From RYN-433 sp036558265 (GTDB lineage Bacteria; Planctomycetota; Phycisphaerae; Tepidisphaerales; Tepidisphaeraceae): 9,658 nt of DNA. Under the pieces are notes generated by a model that worked only from the letters and a program-made list of their open reading frames with translations, did no database searches and had not been told where the DNA came from. The stretch spans positions 1 to 9,658 of the forward strand of contig DATBFY010000002.1 of NCBI GenBank assembly GCA_036558265.1. Reading direction: 5' to 3'. Each line of letters begins with the position of its first letter. The first letter of the stretch is position 1. The translations under genes and the position numbers were made by a program. Positions 1 to 6,215 of this stretch are shown here, piece after piece.

Positions 1-1
1 G

Positions 2-772
2 GTGATCCTGGCGTTCGACGCGGTACATACGAAGGAGGGACGGCTCGACGCGGCTAACACGCACCTTTACGTCAAGAACGATTTCGTGATCGAGCTGGCC
101 AAGCGGCATCCGAAGGTGCTCTTCGGGGCGTCGGTGCATCCCTATCGGACGGACGCGGTGGCGGAGCTGGAGCGATGTATCGCGGCGGGGGCGGTGCTGC
201 TCAAGTGGCTGCCAATCACTCAGGACATCGACCCGGCGGATCCGCGGTGCATCCCGTTCTACGAGTGCCTGGCGCATCACGGGCTGCCGCTGCTGTCGCA
301 TACGGGGGGCGAGAAGACGCTGCCGAACGTGAACACGCACGTCGCGAGTCCGGCGCTGCTGGCGGAGGCGATGCGGCGTGGGGTGAGGGTGATCGCGGCG
401 CATTGCGGGACGCGGTCGGCGCTATTCGAGACCGATTACGTGGACGTGTTCGCGCGGATGGCGAAGGAGCACGAGCACTTCTACGGTGATACGTCGGCGC
501 TGAACCTGCCGACGCGGGCGCACGCGTACAAGACGCTATTTGGTGACCCGGCGGTGATGGCGAAGGTGATCCACGGCAGCGATTGGCCGGTCATCCCGAT
601 CCCGCCGGTGACGCGGCTGGGGCTGGCGGCGACGGCGGAGCTGCTTCACGAGCCGAACTGGATCAAACGTGATGTCAAGATCAAGCAGCGGTTGGGGTTC
701 GGGCCGGAGTATTGGGAGCGGGGGGCGAAGGTGCTGAGATTGGGCGACGTGGCACAGGCGGCCCGCCCGTGA
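2..772 (+). CDS. Amidohydrolase-2 family metal-dependent hydrolase, C-terminal part (5' end outside window)
   Basis: The reading frame is open from the window edge to a TGA at 770-772. The GTG at position 2 is probably internal, since amidohydrolase-2 proteins start with a beta strand carrying an HxH metal site, and that is missing here. Visible family signs, numbering from codon 2: a lysine in the strand around VLLKW, a histidine in SHTGG (residue 100), a histidine in AAHCG (residue 134), and the aspartate of GSDWP (residue 194). These fit the later metal and catalytic positions of the TIM-barrel fold. Such enzymes hydrolyse or decarboxylate small cytoplasmic substrates; the substrate cannot be told. 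Synonymous sites prefer G (GCG, CGG, CTG). The last residues (about VAQAARP) and the stop are encoded by a REP-like repeat, so the original C-terminus may have been altered. Family call is firm, specificity unknown. Confidence 0.85.
   Translation: MILAFDAVHTKEGRLDAANTHLYVKNDFVIELAKRHPKVLFGASVHPYRTDAVAELERCIAAGAVLLKWLPITQDIDPADPRCIPFYECLAHHGLPLLSHTGGEKTLPNVNTHVASPALLAEAMRRGVRVIAAHCGTRSALFETDYVDVFARMAKEHEHFYGDTSALNLPTRAHAYKTLFGDPAVMAKVIHGSDWPVIPIPPVTRLGLAATAELLHEPNWIKRDVKIKQRLGFGPEYWERGAKVLRLGDVAQAARP
749..771 (+). repeat. REP-like hairpin unit, copy 1
   Basis: A 23-base unit matching the reverse complement of 787-809 at 19 of 23 positions. It folds on itself: a 7-bp stem (753-759 with 765-771) with one A/C mismatch and a 5-base loop. 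It covers the last codons of the amidohydrolase and two bases of its stop codon. A short T run (777-780) follows the stem by five bases, so on the plus strand it could also act as a weak intrinsic terminator. GTGGCA-leading hairpins of this sort recur in Planctomycetota genomes as I remember them; that is recollection, not a search. Confidence 0.6.
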
Positions 773-786
773 ACTATTTTGACCGT

Positions 787-809
787 CATGGGCGAGCCGC
801 CCATGCCAC
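787..809 (-). repeat. REP-like hairpin unit, copy 2 (inverted)
   Basis: Inverted partner of 749-771, separated from it by 15 bases. Its own stem is perfect: CATGGGC (787-793) pairs with GCCCATG (799-805) around a 5-base loop. It lies between the convergent ends of the amidohydrolase (+) and the small membrane protein (-). The two copies together resemble the head-to-head pairs of REP elements (BIME-like arrangement) and may serve as a bidirectional transcription stop or RNA 3' end stabiliser. I see no transposase (RAYT) gene in the window. Confidence 0.6.
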
Positions 810-819
810 AGCCACATCA

Positions 820-1368
820 TCAGATCGCGTCTTCGTTGCGGTAGAGGCGGGCGATGCGCTGGGCGGGTTCGGGGGGTGGGCCGTCGCCGTACACCTTGAC
901 CAGGCGCACGTTCATCATCATGGCCAGGAGCAGCCCCTGTTGCCGGGGTGTGCTGGTGGGGGGGAGCTCGATGTCGTCCTGGGCGCAGACGATCGAGACG
1001 CTCGATTCGCGGTGATACTGCCCCAGGAGCGTGACGCGGACGGATGTGACGTTCTTGAAAGGGACGGAGCGACAAACGGCAAGATGGCCAAAGCCCGTCC
1101 GCACCAGGACCCGGCGGCGATCGGGCAGCACGGCGATCTCGTGTTTCACCGCCAGGCAAAGCAGCGCCACGCCCGCGAAGAGCAGGCCGAAGATCACGCT
1201 CATGTGCGCTTCCCAGCGGTAGGCGAGCAGGGCGGTGGCGGCCATGGAGAGGTGGAGGCTTCCCAAGGCCCCGAAGAATGCGACGGCGGTCCAATTTCGC
1301 GGCCAGCGGAAGACAACCGCAGGCTGTACATGCGATTGGGCGTCGAACTCCATCTCACGACCGGGCAC
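820..1368 (-). CDS. Small membrane protein with two N-terminal helices, unknown function
   Basis: The product is 182 residues if translation begins at the GTG at 1366-1368. That start is preferred because GGAGGT sits five bases upstream of it; an ATG at 1351-1353 would give 177 residues but has only a weak ribosome site. Two hydrophobic segments (about residues 27-50 and 56-74) lie close together near the N-terminus, followed by a soluble domain of about 105 residues rich in short beta-like stretches (HEIAVLPDRRRVLVRT and so on). This layout resembles membrane-anchored PH-like or DUF2244-type proteins, but I recognise no diagnostic motif and give no function. It lies downstream of the M3 peptidase with a 146-base gap that holds its own candidate promoter, so it may be a separate unit. 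Its end converges on the amidohydrolase across the REP-like pair. Confidence 0.75.
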   Translation of the reverse strand: MPGREMEFDAQSHVQPAVVFRWPRNWTAVAFFGALGSLHLSMAATALLAYRWEAHMSVIFGLLFAGVALLCLAVKHEIAVLPDRRRVLVRTGFGHLAVCRSVPFKNVTSVRVTLLGQYHRESSVSIVCAQDDIELPPTSTPRQQGLLLAMMMNVRLVKVYGDGPPPEPAQRIARLYRNEDAI

Positions 1369-1373
1369 GCGCG

Positions 1374-1379
1374 ACCTCC
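1374..1379 (-). promoter_or_regulatory. Ribosome binding site deciding the GTG start at 1368
   Basis: GGAGGT read on the minus strand, five bases before the GTG start. It is a near-perfect Shine-Dalgarno sequence and is the reason for choosing the GTG over the in-frame ATG five codons later. Confidence 0.7.
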
Positions 1380-1426
1380 ACGGACGTTACTTTTGCCAGC
1401 CAGCGCGGTCCCCCAGAGGACGATCG

Positions 1427-1455
1427 ATCCTAGCGCCCTGCCGGTGCGCCGACAA
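1427..1455 (-). promoter_or_regulatory. Candidate sigma-70-type promoter for the small membrane protein
   Basis: On the minus strand, TTGTCG (1455-1450, 4 of 6 matches to the -35 consensus) is followed after exactly 17 bases by TAGGAT (1432-1427, 4 of 6 matches to the -10 consensus). Transcription would begin near 1420, giving a leader of about 50 bases before the GTG at 1368. Planctomycete promoters are poorly described, so this remains a sequence match only. Confidence 0.4.
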
Positions 1456-1456
1456 C

Positions 1457-1487
1457 GAGCAAAATTAACGACCGGACTGAGCAAAAT
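1457..1487 (-). repeat. Direct repeat ATTTTGCTC x2, just upstream of the candidate -35
   Basis: The 9-base word ATTTTGCTC (minus strand) occurs at 1487-1479 and again at 1465-1457, with a period of 22 bases, close to two helical turns. The nearer copy ends one base before the candidate -35 box. It is an A/T-rich word in a GC-rich context, suitable as a pair of same-face activator sites or as an UP-like element. No other function is visible for this intergenic stretch. Confidence 0.4.
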
Positions 1488-1514
1488 CCACCCCGTTTTC
1501 TGATCTTCGACTGA

Positions 1515-3227
1515 TTATCTGGGCAGGGCCGCGAGCTCGTCGGCGACCGCGTTCATCAGCGGTTCGAGCGTGCGGGGGGAGAAGTCGAACACGAGCCCGG
1601 CGGCGGCGAAGAGCTCGGGCAGGCTGCGCGTGCCCCCAAGGCGCAGGGCGGCGCGGTAGTTGGCGATCGCGCGGTGGGGGTCCTGGCGGGACTTGACCCA
1701 GAGCTGAAGCGCGCCGAGCTGGGCGATGCCGTATTCGACGTAATAGAATGGCACCTGGAAGAGGTGAATCTGTCGCTGCCAGCCGGTGCGGCGGACGTGC
1801 TCATAGCCGGACCAGTCCAGCTTGCTGGCGAAGCGATCCTGGAGGCGGAGCCACTCGGCCGTGCGCTCATCGCGCGAGTGGCCGGGATTCGTGTAGAGCC
1901 AGTGTTGAAAGGAATCGATCGTGGCGACCCAGGTGAGGCCCTTGATGATCCCTTCGAGCAGGGTGCGTTTGGCGCGGGCGGCGTCGGCCTGATCGTAGAA
2001 GACGTCGAAGTGGTCGGCGCCGAGCAGTTCCATGGACATGCTGGCGACCTCGCAGAACTCGATCGGGGCGGCGCGGAGGAAGACCAGGTTCTCGTCCCGC
2101 GCCGCCAGGCAGTGGAAGGCGTGGCCGCCCTCGTGCAGGAGCGTTTCGACGTCGCGCTGGATCCCGGCGGCGTTCATGAAGATGAAGGGCTCGCGCGCCT
2201 CGTCCAGCGAGCATTGGTAGCCGCCGGGCTGCTTGCCCTTGCGGCTCTGGAGGTCGAGGTTGTTGCGGGTGCGCAGGGATTCGAAATCCTCCGCCAGGGC
2301 CGGGGATACCCGGCCGAAGATCTCGCGTGTCTTGTCCACGAAGAGCGGGGTCTGGTCCTCGGTGAAGGGCGCGAGCGCGGGGCGGTTCTTCGGATCGACC
2401 TGCGTGTCCCATGGCCGCAATGCCGGCAAACCCAGGTCCTGCCTGCGCTGGCGGTCCAGCTTGTCCACCAGCGGGACGCAGGCGGTGGCGATCGAGTCGG
2501 CGAACGCCAGGCATTGCTCGGGTGTGTAGTCGAACCGCTTGTACGCCCGCCACATGTAATCGCGGTAGTCGCGCAGACTCGCGTTGCGCGCGATCGTCGC
2601 GCGAAGGCTCAGAAGCCTGTCGAAGATCTCCTCGACCTTCTCATGGTCCTGGTAGCGACGCTGGGCCGAGAGGGTCCAGGCTTCCTGCCGCGTCGGGCGG
2701 TCCGGTTCCTCGAGGTACTTGCCGACCTGCTGCAGCGTCAACTCGCGTCCGCGGAAGTTGACGGTCATTGCCCCGTTGATCGCGTCGTAATCGGTGACGA
2801 GCTTGGTCGCCTGGGTTTCAAGCGGCACGTTTTCGTCGCGGAAGATTTCCACGTCGGCGTTCCAGCGCTTGGTCAGGACGGCGTACTTCTTGTCGGTCAG
2901 GGCCGAGCGATGCGGGCTGGCGAGGAACCTTTTCTGGAGCTCGAAGTAGAGCGGCTTGAACCTGGGCTCGATCTGTTCGATGTACTGGAGGAACCGCTGC
3001 TTGATCTTCTCGTCGTCGGTGTGGCAGCTTTTGTCGATGTAGCGGCGGCAGCCGTACTCGTCTATGACGCTCGCGAGCTCGGAGAAATCGGCGAGCCAGC
3101 GTTCCAGCTCCACGGGGGAGTTGATCGACCGGTCGAGCAACTCTTGATAGAGGGGCTGGGCCTCTGACCAGTTGGCGGGATTGAACTGCTCGGGGACGAA
3201 CGACCGGGCGGGAGGGGCTGCGAGCAT
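1515..3227 (-). CDS. M3 family oligoendopeptidase (zinc metallopeptidase)
   Basis: A 570-residue cytoplasmic peptidase that should cut oligopeptides. The zinc motif HEGGH is at residues 365-369 (H365 and H369 ligands, E366 catalytic), and the third ligand fits E393 in the FCEVAS motif, with the spacing expected of family M3. The C-terminal signature H488-LFQV-PFYY-VEY (through Y499) carries the tyrosine and histidine that line the active site in this family. The length is typical of the M3B/PepF-related branch (about 550-600). I chose the ATG at 3225-3227 because the protein then begins just before the conserved FVPEQFNP segment. The frame stays open upstream to 3356, and a TTG at 3264-3266 overlaps the preceding stop (TTGA), so a longer form is possible. 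No clear Shine-Dalgarno precedes the ATG, which suggests translation depends on the upstream gene. It follows the GT83 gene by 35 bases. PepF is the nearest named relative, but I do not assign the symbol. Confidence 0.92.
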   Translation of the reverse strand: MLAAPPARSFVPEQFNPANWSEAQPLYQELLDRSINSPVELERWLADFSELASVIDEYGCRRYIDKSCHTDDEKIKQRFLQYIEQIEPRFKPLYFELQKRFLASPHRSALTDKKYAVLTKRWNADVEIFRDENVPLETQATKLVTDYDAINGAMTVNFRGRELTLQQVGKYLEEPDRPTRQEAWTLSAQRRYQDHEKVEEIFDRLLSLRATIARNASLRDYRDYMWRAYKRFDYTPEQCLAFADSIATACVPLVDKLDRQRRQDLGLPALRPWDTQVDPKNRPALAPFTEDQTPLFVDKTREIFGRVSPALAEDFESLRTRNNLDLQSRKGKQPGGYQCSLDEAREPFIFMNAAGIQRDVETLLHEGGHAFHCLAARDENLVFLRAAPIEFCEVASMSMELLGADHFDVFYDQADAARAKRTLLEGIIKGLTWVATIDSFQHWLYTNPGHSRDERTAEWLRLQDRFASKLDWSGYEHVRRTGWQRQIHLFQVPFYYVEYGIAQLGALQLWVKSRQDPHRAIANYRAALRLGGTRSLPELFAAAGLVFDFSPRTLEPLMNAVADELAALPR

Positions 3228-3262
3228 GGCGGTATCTTGGCTGACCGATCGGGTGGACGCAA

Positions 3263-4906
3263 TCAACGTGTGAGCGGACCCTGGTACCCTTCGGCGACGA
3301 AGCAGCGGGTTCCCTCGATCCGCCGCAGCGATCGGAACCGAAGGACGCGATCCCACGGGCGCGTGGGCGAGAAGCCGTCGAGGACGGCCGAGCGGCCCAG
3401 GAGTTCCGCCGAGGAAAGATCGTTGTCTGGCCAGAACTCGTAGGACGTGGGGCGCTGTCCGGTGAGCACGCCGGCGTCGAACACGTGTGGGCGTCCGGGG
3501 AGGTAGAAGGCGTCGAGGGCCGTGTCCATGTAGTAGCGGGTGATGATCAGGGGTGGGCGGCCTTGCGGGTCGTGGTTGGCGTCGATCAGGGTCTGGAGTT
3601 CGGTCGCGTGCTCGCGGTGGCCGGTCACGCGCTTCATCACCCGCTGTTCGAACTTCCCACCTACGACCGGCAGGGCGGACAGCACGTTGGGAAACGAGAT
3701 CAGCAAGCAGCCGGCGGCGCCGTAGATCAGCCAGATCCTGCAGGCGTTACCCATTGGCGGGCGACCGGACCGATCGCCGCCTGGCGACGTCAAGACGTCC
3801 GCGACCAGCACGACGAGCGGCACGTAGGAGGGGAAGGGCCAACTGCCGATCACCGGCTTGACGAAGCTGAGCGCGACGAAGAAGGCGATCGCGGGTACGG
3901 ACGCGCAAATCATCCAGAGGCGGATCGCCCAGCGCTGCGGGTCGGCGTCGCGATCGCGGAACGCGCGGCGGCAGGCGAGGGTCATCGCCAGCAGGGCGGG
4001 GATGCCGACGGCCCCGAGTTGCGCGCCGACCAGCGCCAGGGGCGAGATGAGGCTGAAATAGCGGTCCTTTCCCGCGTCGTGGTCACCGCCCGGCGCCCCC
4101 AGGTGACCCAGCGTGTGGGTCAGCGTCGGCCAGCCGTGCCGGGCGTTCCACACGATCATCGGGCTGACCGTGACGAGAACTGCCGCCGACGCCGCCAGGA
4201 TGTAAATGGCCAGGCGACTGGCAACGGGAAGCCGGCGACGATAGATCACCGCGTAAGGCACGGCTCCGGCCAGGAAGAGCAGCGCCGACTGCTTGAACAG
4301 GAACGCCAGGCCGAGCACGAAGCCACCCATGCTCCAATCCCAGATCGTGGCCTGCAAGCCATCCTCGCGCGCGAATAAGCGCAACCCCCACGCGGTGAGC
4401 AGGGCCCAGAAGAGGATGAGCGGTCCGTCCTGCGTGCAGATCTGCGCGTCGGCGGCGAAGGCGGGCAGGAACAGGTACAGCACGACGGCGAGGAGGCCGG
4501 CGCGCGGGTTGCCGCCGCTCGCGCGCATCGCCAGCCGGCCGACGACGTATGCGGCGGCGGCGCACGAGAGTGCGACCGGCAGGCGGACGACCCACTCGTG
4601 GTCGCCCAGTATGTGGCAGAAGGCGGCGATCACCCAGGCGAGGCCCGGTCCCTTTTCGTAATAGCAGAGCGACAGGTGACGGGCGCAGTCCCAGTAGTAC
4701 GCCTCATCGCCAGCCAGTTGATAGGGCGAGAACCAGATGAGGTATGTCAGGCGCACGACCAGCGTGACCAGGATCAGTCCGACGGCCAGCGCCCAGCTTC
4801 TCCGGACAAGGAGGCCGGCAGGGAGAGTGTCTCCCGAGGCGTTGGCCGATCGTGCGCGATCACCGACAAAGGTGTCGGCGCGGGGCGGAATGCTGCCTGC
4901 GCTCAC
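3263..4906 (-). CDS. GT83/PMT_2-type polyprenyl-phosphate-sugar-dependent glycosyltransferase (ArnT-like), multi-membrane
   Basis: A 547-residue integral membrane enzyme with about 11-12 hydrophobic segments. After the first helix (about residues 38-58) comes the first outer loop with GDEAYYW (66-72), the acidic motif of ArnT/PMT_2 enzymes, followed by ARHLSLCYYEKGPG. Further family signs are WNARHGWPT in a middle loop, WPFPSY near the C-terminal helices, and a soluble C-terminal part with YEFWP. It should transfer a sugar from a polyprenyl phosphate to a lipid, glycan or protein acceptor on the outer face; the sugar and acceptor are unknown. The start is the GTG at 4904-4906, which overlaps the GT2 stop by four bases (GTGA), with a G-rich ribosome site before it. 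The frame runs open further upstream inside the GT2 gene, but that part is low in family character. The partner GT2 makes the likely donor. Confidence 0.9.
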   Translation of the reverse strand: MSAGSIPPRADTFVGDRARSANASGDTLPAGLLVRRSWALAVGLILVTLVVRLTYLIWFSPYQLAGDEAYYWDCARHLSLCYYEKGPGLAWVIAAFCHILGDHEWVVRLPVALSCAAAAYVVGRLAMRASGGNPRAGLLAVVLYLFLPAFAADAQICTQDGPLILFWALLTAWGLRLFAREDGLQATIWDWSMGGFVLGLAFLFKQSALLFLAGAVPYAVIYRRRLPVASRLAIYILAASAAVLVTVSPMIVWNARHGWPTLTHTLGHLGAPGGDHDAGKDRYFSLISPLALVGAQLGAVGIPALLAMTLACRRAFRDRDADPQRWAIRLWMICASVPAIAFFVALSFVKPVIGSWPFPSYVPLVVLVADVLTSPGGDRSGRPPMGNACRIWLIYGAAGCLLISFPNVLSALPVVGGKFEQRVMKRVTGHREHATELQTLIDANHDPQGRPPLIITRYYMDTALDAFYLPGRPHVFDAGVLTGQRPTSYEFWPDNDLSSAELLGRSAVLDGFSPTRPWDRVLRFRSLRRIEGTRCFVAEGYQGPLTR

Positions 4907-5988
4907 GGTGCCGCCCCCTGTGCAGGCCCGCTCAACGCGGTCTCGCGTTCGTTGGATGCGCGCTCGACTTCGAGCATCAGTGCCGGCCGCGGCGCGAGCC
5001 GGGGGGCGCTGGCTTGCCTGGCGTTCAGCACGCGGCTGACCAGGTACAACGGGCGTCCCTTGGCTTCCTCGAAAATCCGGCCGACATACTCGCCCAGCAC
5101 GCCCAGGCTCAGCAACACGCCGCCGCCGATCAGGCAGAGCATGACCATGAGCGACGTCCACCCGGGGACGGTGTGACCGGTGATCTTCCGCACGAGCGCG
5201 TATGCCCCATCTGCCAGCCCCAGGATACCCACGAGCACGCCCGCGAGCAGGCTGAGTCGCAGCGGAACGGGTGAGAACGAGATCGCAGCGGTCCAGGCAA
5301 AGGCGAGCATTCGACGAAGCGGGTAATTGGTCTTACCTGCGCGGCGCGGCGGGCGATCGAACTCTACCGCGGTTTGCGGGAAGCCGACCCAGGCGACCAT
5401 GCCGCGAAGGAAGCGATGCGTCTCGCGCATCGAATTGAGCGCGTCGAGACCTGGCCGCGAGAGCAGTCGGAAGTCGCCGACGTCCGCCGGCAGGTCGCGG
5501 TGAACCAGGGCTCGCATCAGGCGGTAGAACGCCCAGGCGCTGAGGCGCTTGATCGGCCCTTCACCGGTGCGGCTCGCGCGGCGCGCGTAGACGACGTCGT
5601 ACCCCTCGCGGTACTTGCCGATCATCAGTGGGATCACCTCCGGTGGGTCCTGGAGGTCGGCGTCCATGATGACGATGGCGTCGCCGCTCGCCTCGTCCAG
5701 CCCCGCCGTGATCGCCGCCTGCTGTCCGAAGTTACGCGCCAGGCACAGGACGGTCACGCGCGGGTCCTCCGCGGCCCAGTCGGCCAGCGCCCCCAGCGTG
5801 TCGTCGGAACTGCCGTCGTTGATCAGGATGACCTGGGCATCGCACGCGAGAGCGTCGAGCACGGGCGTCAGTGCCGCCCGCAGTGCCGGGATGGTCTGCT
5901 CCTCGTTGTAGACGGGGATCACGATCGAGAGCCGCCCCGGCGGCTTGCGCGGCGTGAGCAGGTGGCGGACCGGCGGCGAGGCTGACAT
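4903..5988 (-). CDS. GT2 polyprenyl-phosphate glycosyltransferase (DPM1/GtrB/ArnC type)
   Basis: A 361-residue protein that should transfer a sugar from a nucleotide donor to polyprenyl phosphate on the cytoplasmic face. The GT-A fold is clear: VIPVYNEE (23-30), INDGSSDDT (56-64), and MDADLQDPP (108-116) with the D109-x-D111 metal site, then RAGKTNY before two C-terminal transmembrane helices, as in GtrB and ArnC. A tail of roughly 45 Ala/Pro/Arg-rich residues follows LYLV and is longer than usual. The ATG at 5986-5988 is chosen because AGGAGA lies seven bases upstream; the frame is open to 6093 but that extension has no family similarity. A strong hairpin abuts the ribosome site. The stop overlaps the start of the GT83 gene (GTGA), so the two are almost surely translated together and act as a donor-synthesis and transfer pair. 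Confidence 0.93.
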   Translation of the reverse strand: MSASPPVRHLLTPRKPPGRLSIVIPVYNEEQTIPALRAALTPVLDALACDAQVILINDGSSDDTLGALADWAAEDPRVTVLCLARNFGQQAAITAGLDEASGDAIVIMDADLQDPPEVIPLMIGKYREGYDVVYARRASRTGEGPIKRLSAWAFYRLMRALVHRDLPADVGDFRLLSRPGLDALNSMRETHRFLRGMVAWVGFPQTAVEFDRPPRRAGKTNYPLRRMLAFAWTAAISFSPVPLRLSLLAGVLVGILGLADGAYALVRKITGHTVPGWTSLMVMLCLIGGGVLLSLGVLGEYVGRIFEEAKGRPLYLVSRVLNARQASAPRLAPRPALMLEVERASNERETALSGPAQGAAP

Positions 5989-5993
5989 CGCGG

Positions 5994-6021
5994 GGTCTCC
6001 TGGGACCGCCGCTGCGGTCCC
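5994..6021 (-). promoter_or_regulatory. Leader hairpin abutting the GT2 ribosome binding site
   Basis: On the minus strand a perfect 8-bp GC-rich stem (GGGACCGC with GCGGTCCC, 6021-6014 and 6009-6002) with a 4-base loop ends one base before the AGGAGA Shine-Dalgarno (6001-5996). The 3' arm can instead pair past the Shine-Dalgarno: GGTC (6007-6004) with GACC (5997-5994), which would put the ribosome site in a small loop. The stem is directly visible; a switching role is conjecture. No T run follows, so it is not an intrinsic terminator. Confidence 0.45.
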
Positions 6022-6072
6022 GAACTGCACGAGGGCCCCGAAGCTTAGGGATTTGAAATGAACGGATGGTGA

Positions 6073-6100
6073 ACGGCGCGCGATTCCGCGCACGCGCCGT
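6073..6100. repeat. GC-rich inverted repeat between the coiled-coil gene and GT2
   Basis: ACGGCGCG (6073-6080) and CGCGCCGT (6093-6100) form a perfect 8-bp stem with a 12-base loop; part of the loop can pair in a competing way (GCGCG with CGCGC). It lies 115 bases beyond the coiled-coil gene stop. On the minus strand no U tract follows, so it is not a canonical terminator. It could slow or end transcription in another way, or form a GT2 leader structure. Confidence 0.3.
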
Positions 6101-6165
6101 CGGGGACCATGTTAACCGCGAGTCGGCGAGACCCCGCGGGCGCCCGACCGGCATCACCCCTGCAA

Positions 6166-6171
6166 ATTGTA
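6166..6171 (-). promoter_or_regulatory. Weak candidate -10 box for the GT2-GT83-peptidase genes
   Basis: TACAAT on the minus strand (5 of 6 matches to the -10 consensus) stands out in an otherwise GC-rich 227-base gap (5989-6215). No good -35 is found at 16-18 bases. If used, transcription would start near 6159 and leave a leader of about 170 bases containing both inverted repeats noted here. Otherwise the genes may be read through from the coiled-coil gene. Confidence 0.25.
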
Positions 6172-6215
6172 AGACGAGTCCATGCAATCGATTTGCGCGC
6201 CGCGCCCGGCGTGCG

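Noticed and set aside
712..1503. A 263-codon plus-strand frame spanning the amidohydrolase end, the REP pair and the small membrane protein gene
   Set aside because: It runs through a hairpin repeat pair and antisense to a gene with a strong ribosome site and two membrane helices; its residues are rich in His, Arg, Asp and Gly without pattern.
1674..3167. A 497-codon open frame on the plus strand
   Set aside because: It lies wholly antisense to the M3 peptidase, whose zinc and C-terminal motifs are clear. Its composition (Val/Leu/Glu/Gly/Arg repeats, no motif) is that of an antisense shadow in high-GC DNA.
6073..6100. An intrinsic terminator after the coiled-coil gene
   Set aside because: The stem is good but no U tract follows on the minus strand, so I list it only as an inverted repeat.
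6137..6146. A perfect 10-base palindrome CGGGCGCCCG as an operator
   Set aside because: Short self-complementary GC words are expected by chance in DNA this GC-rich, and nothing links it to a regulator.
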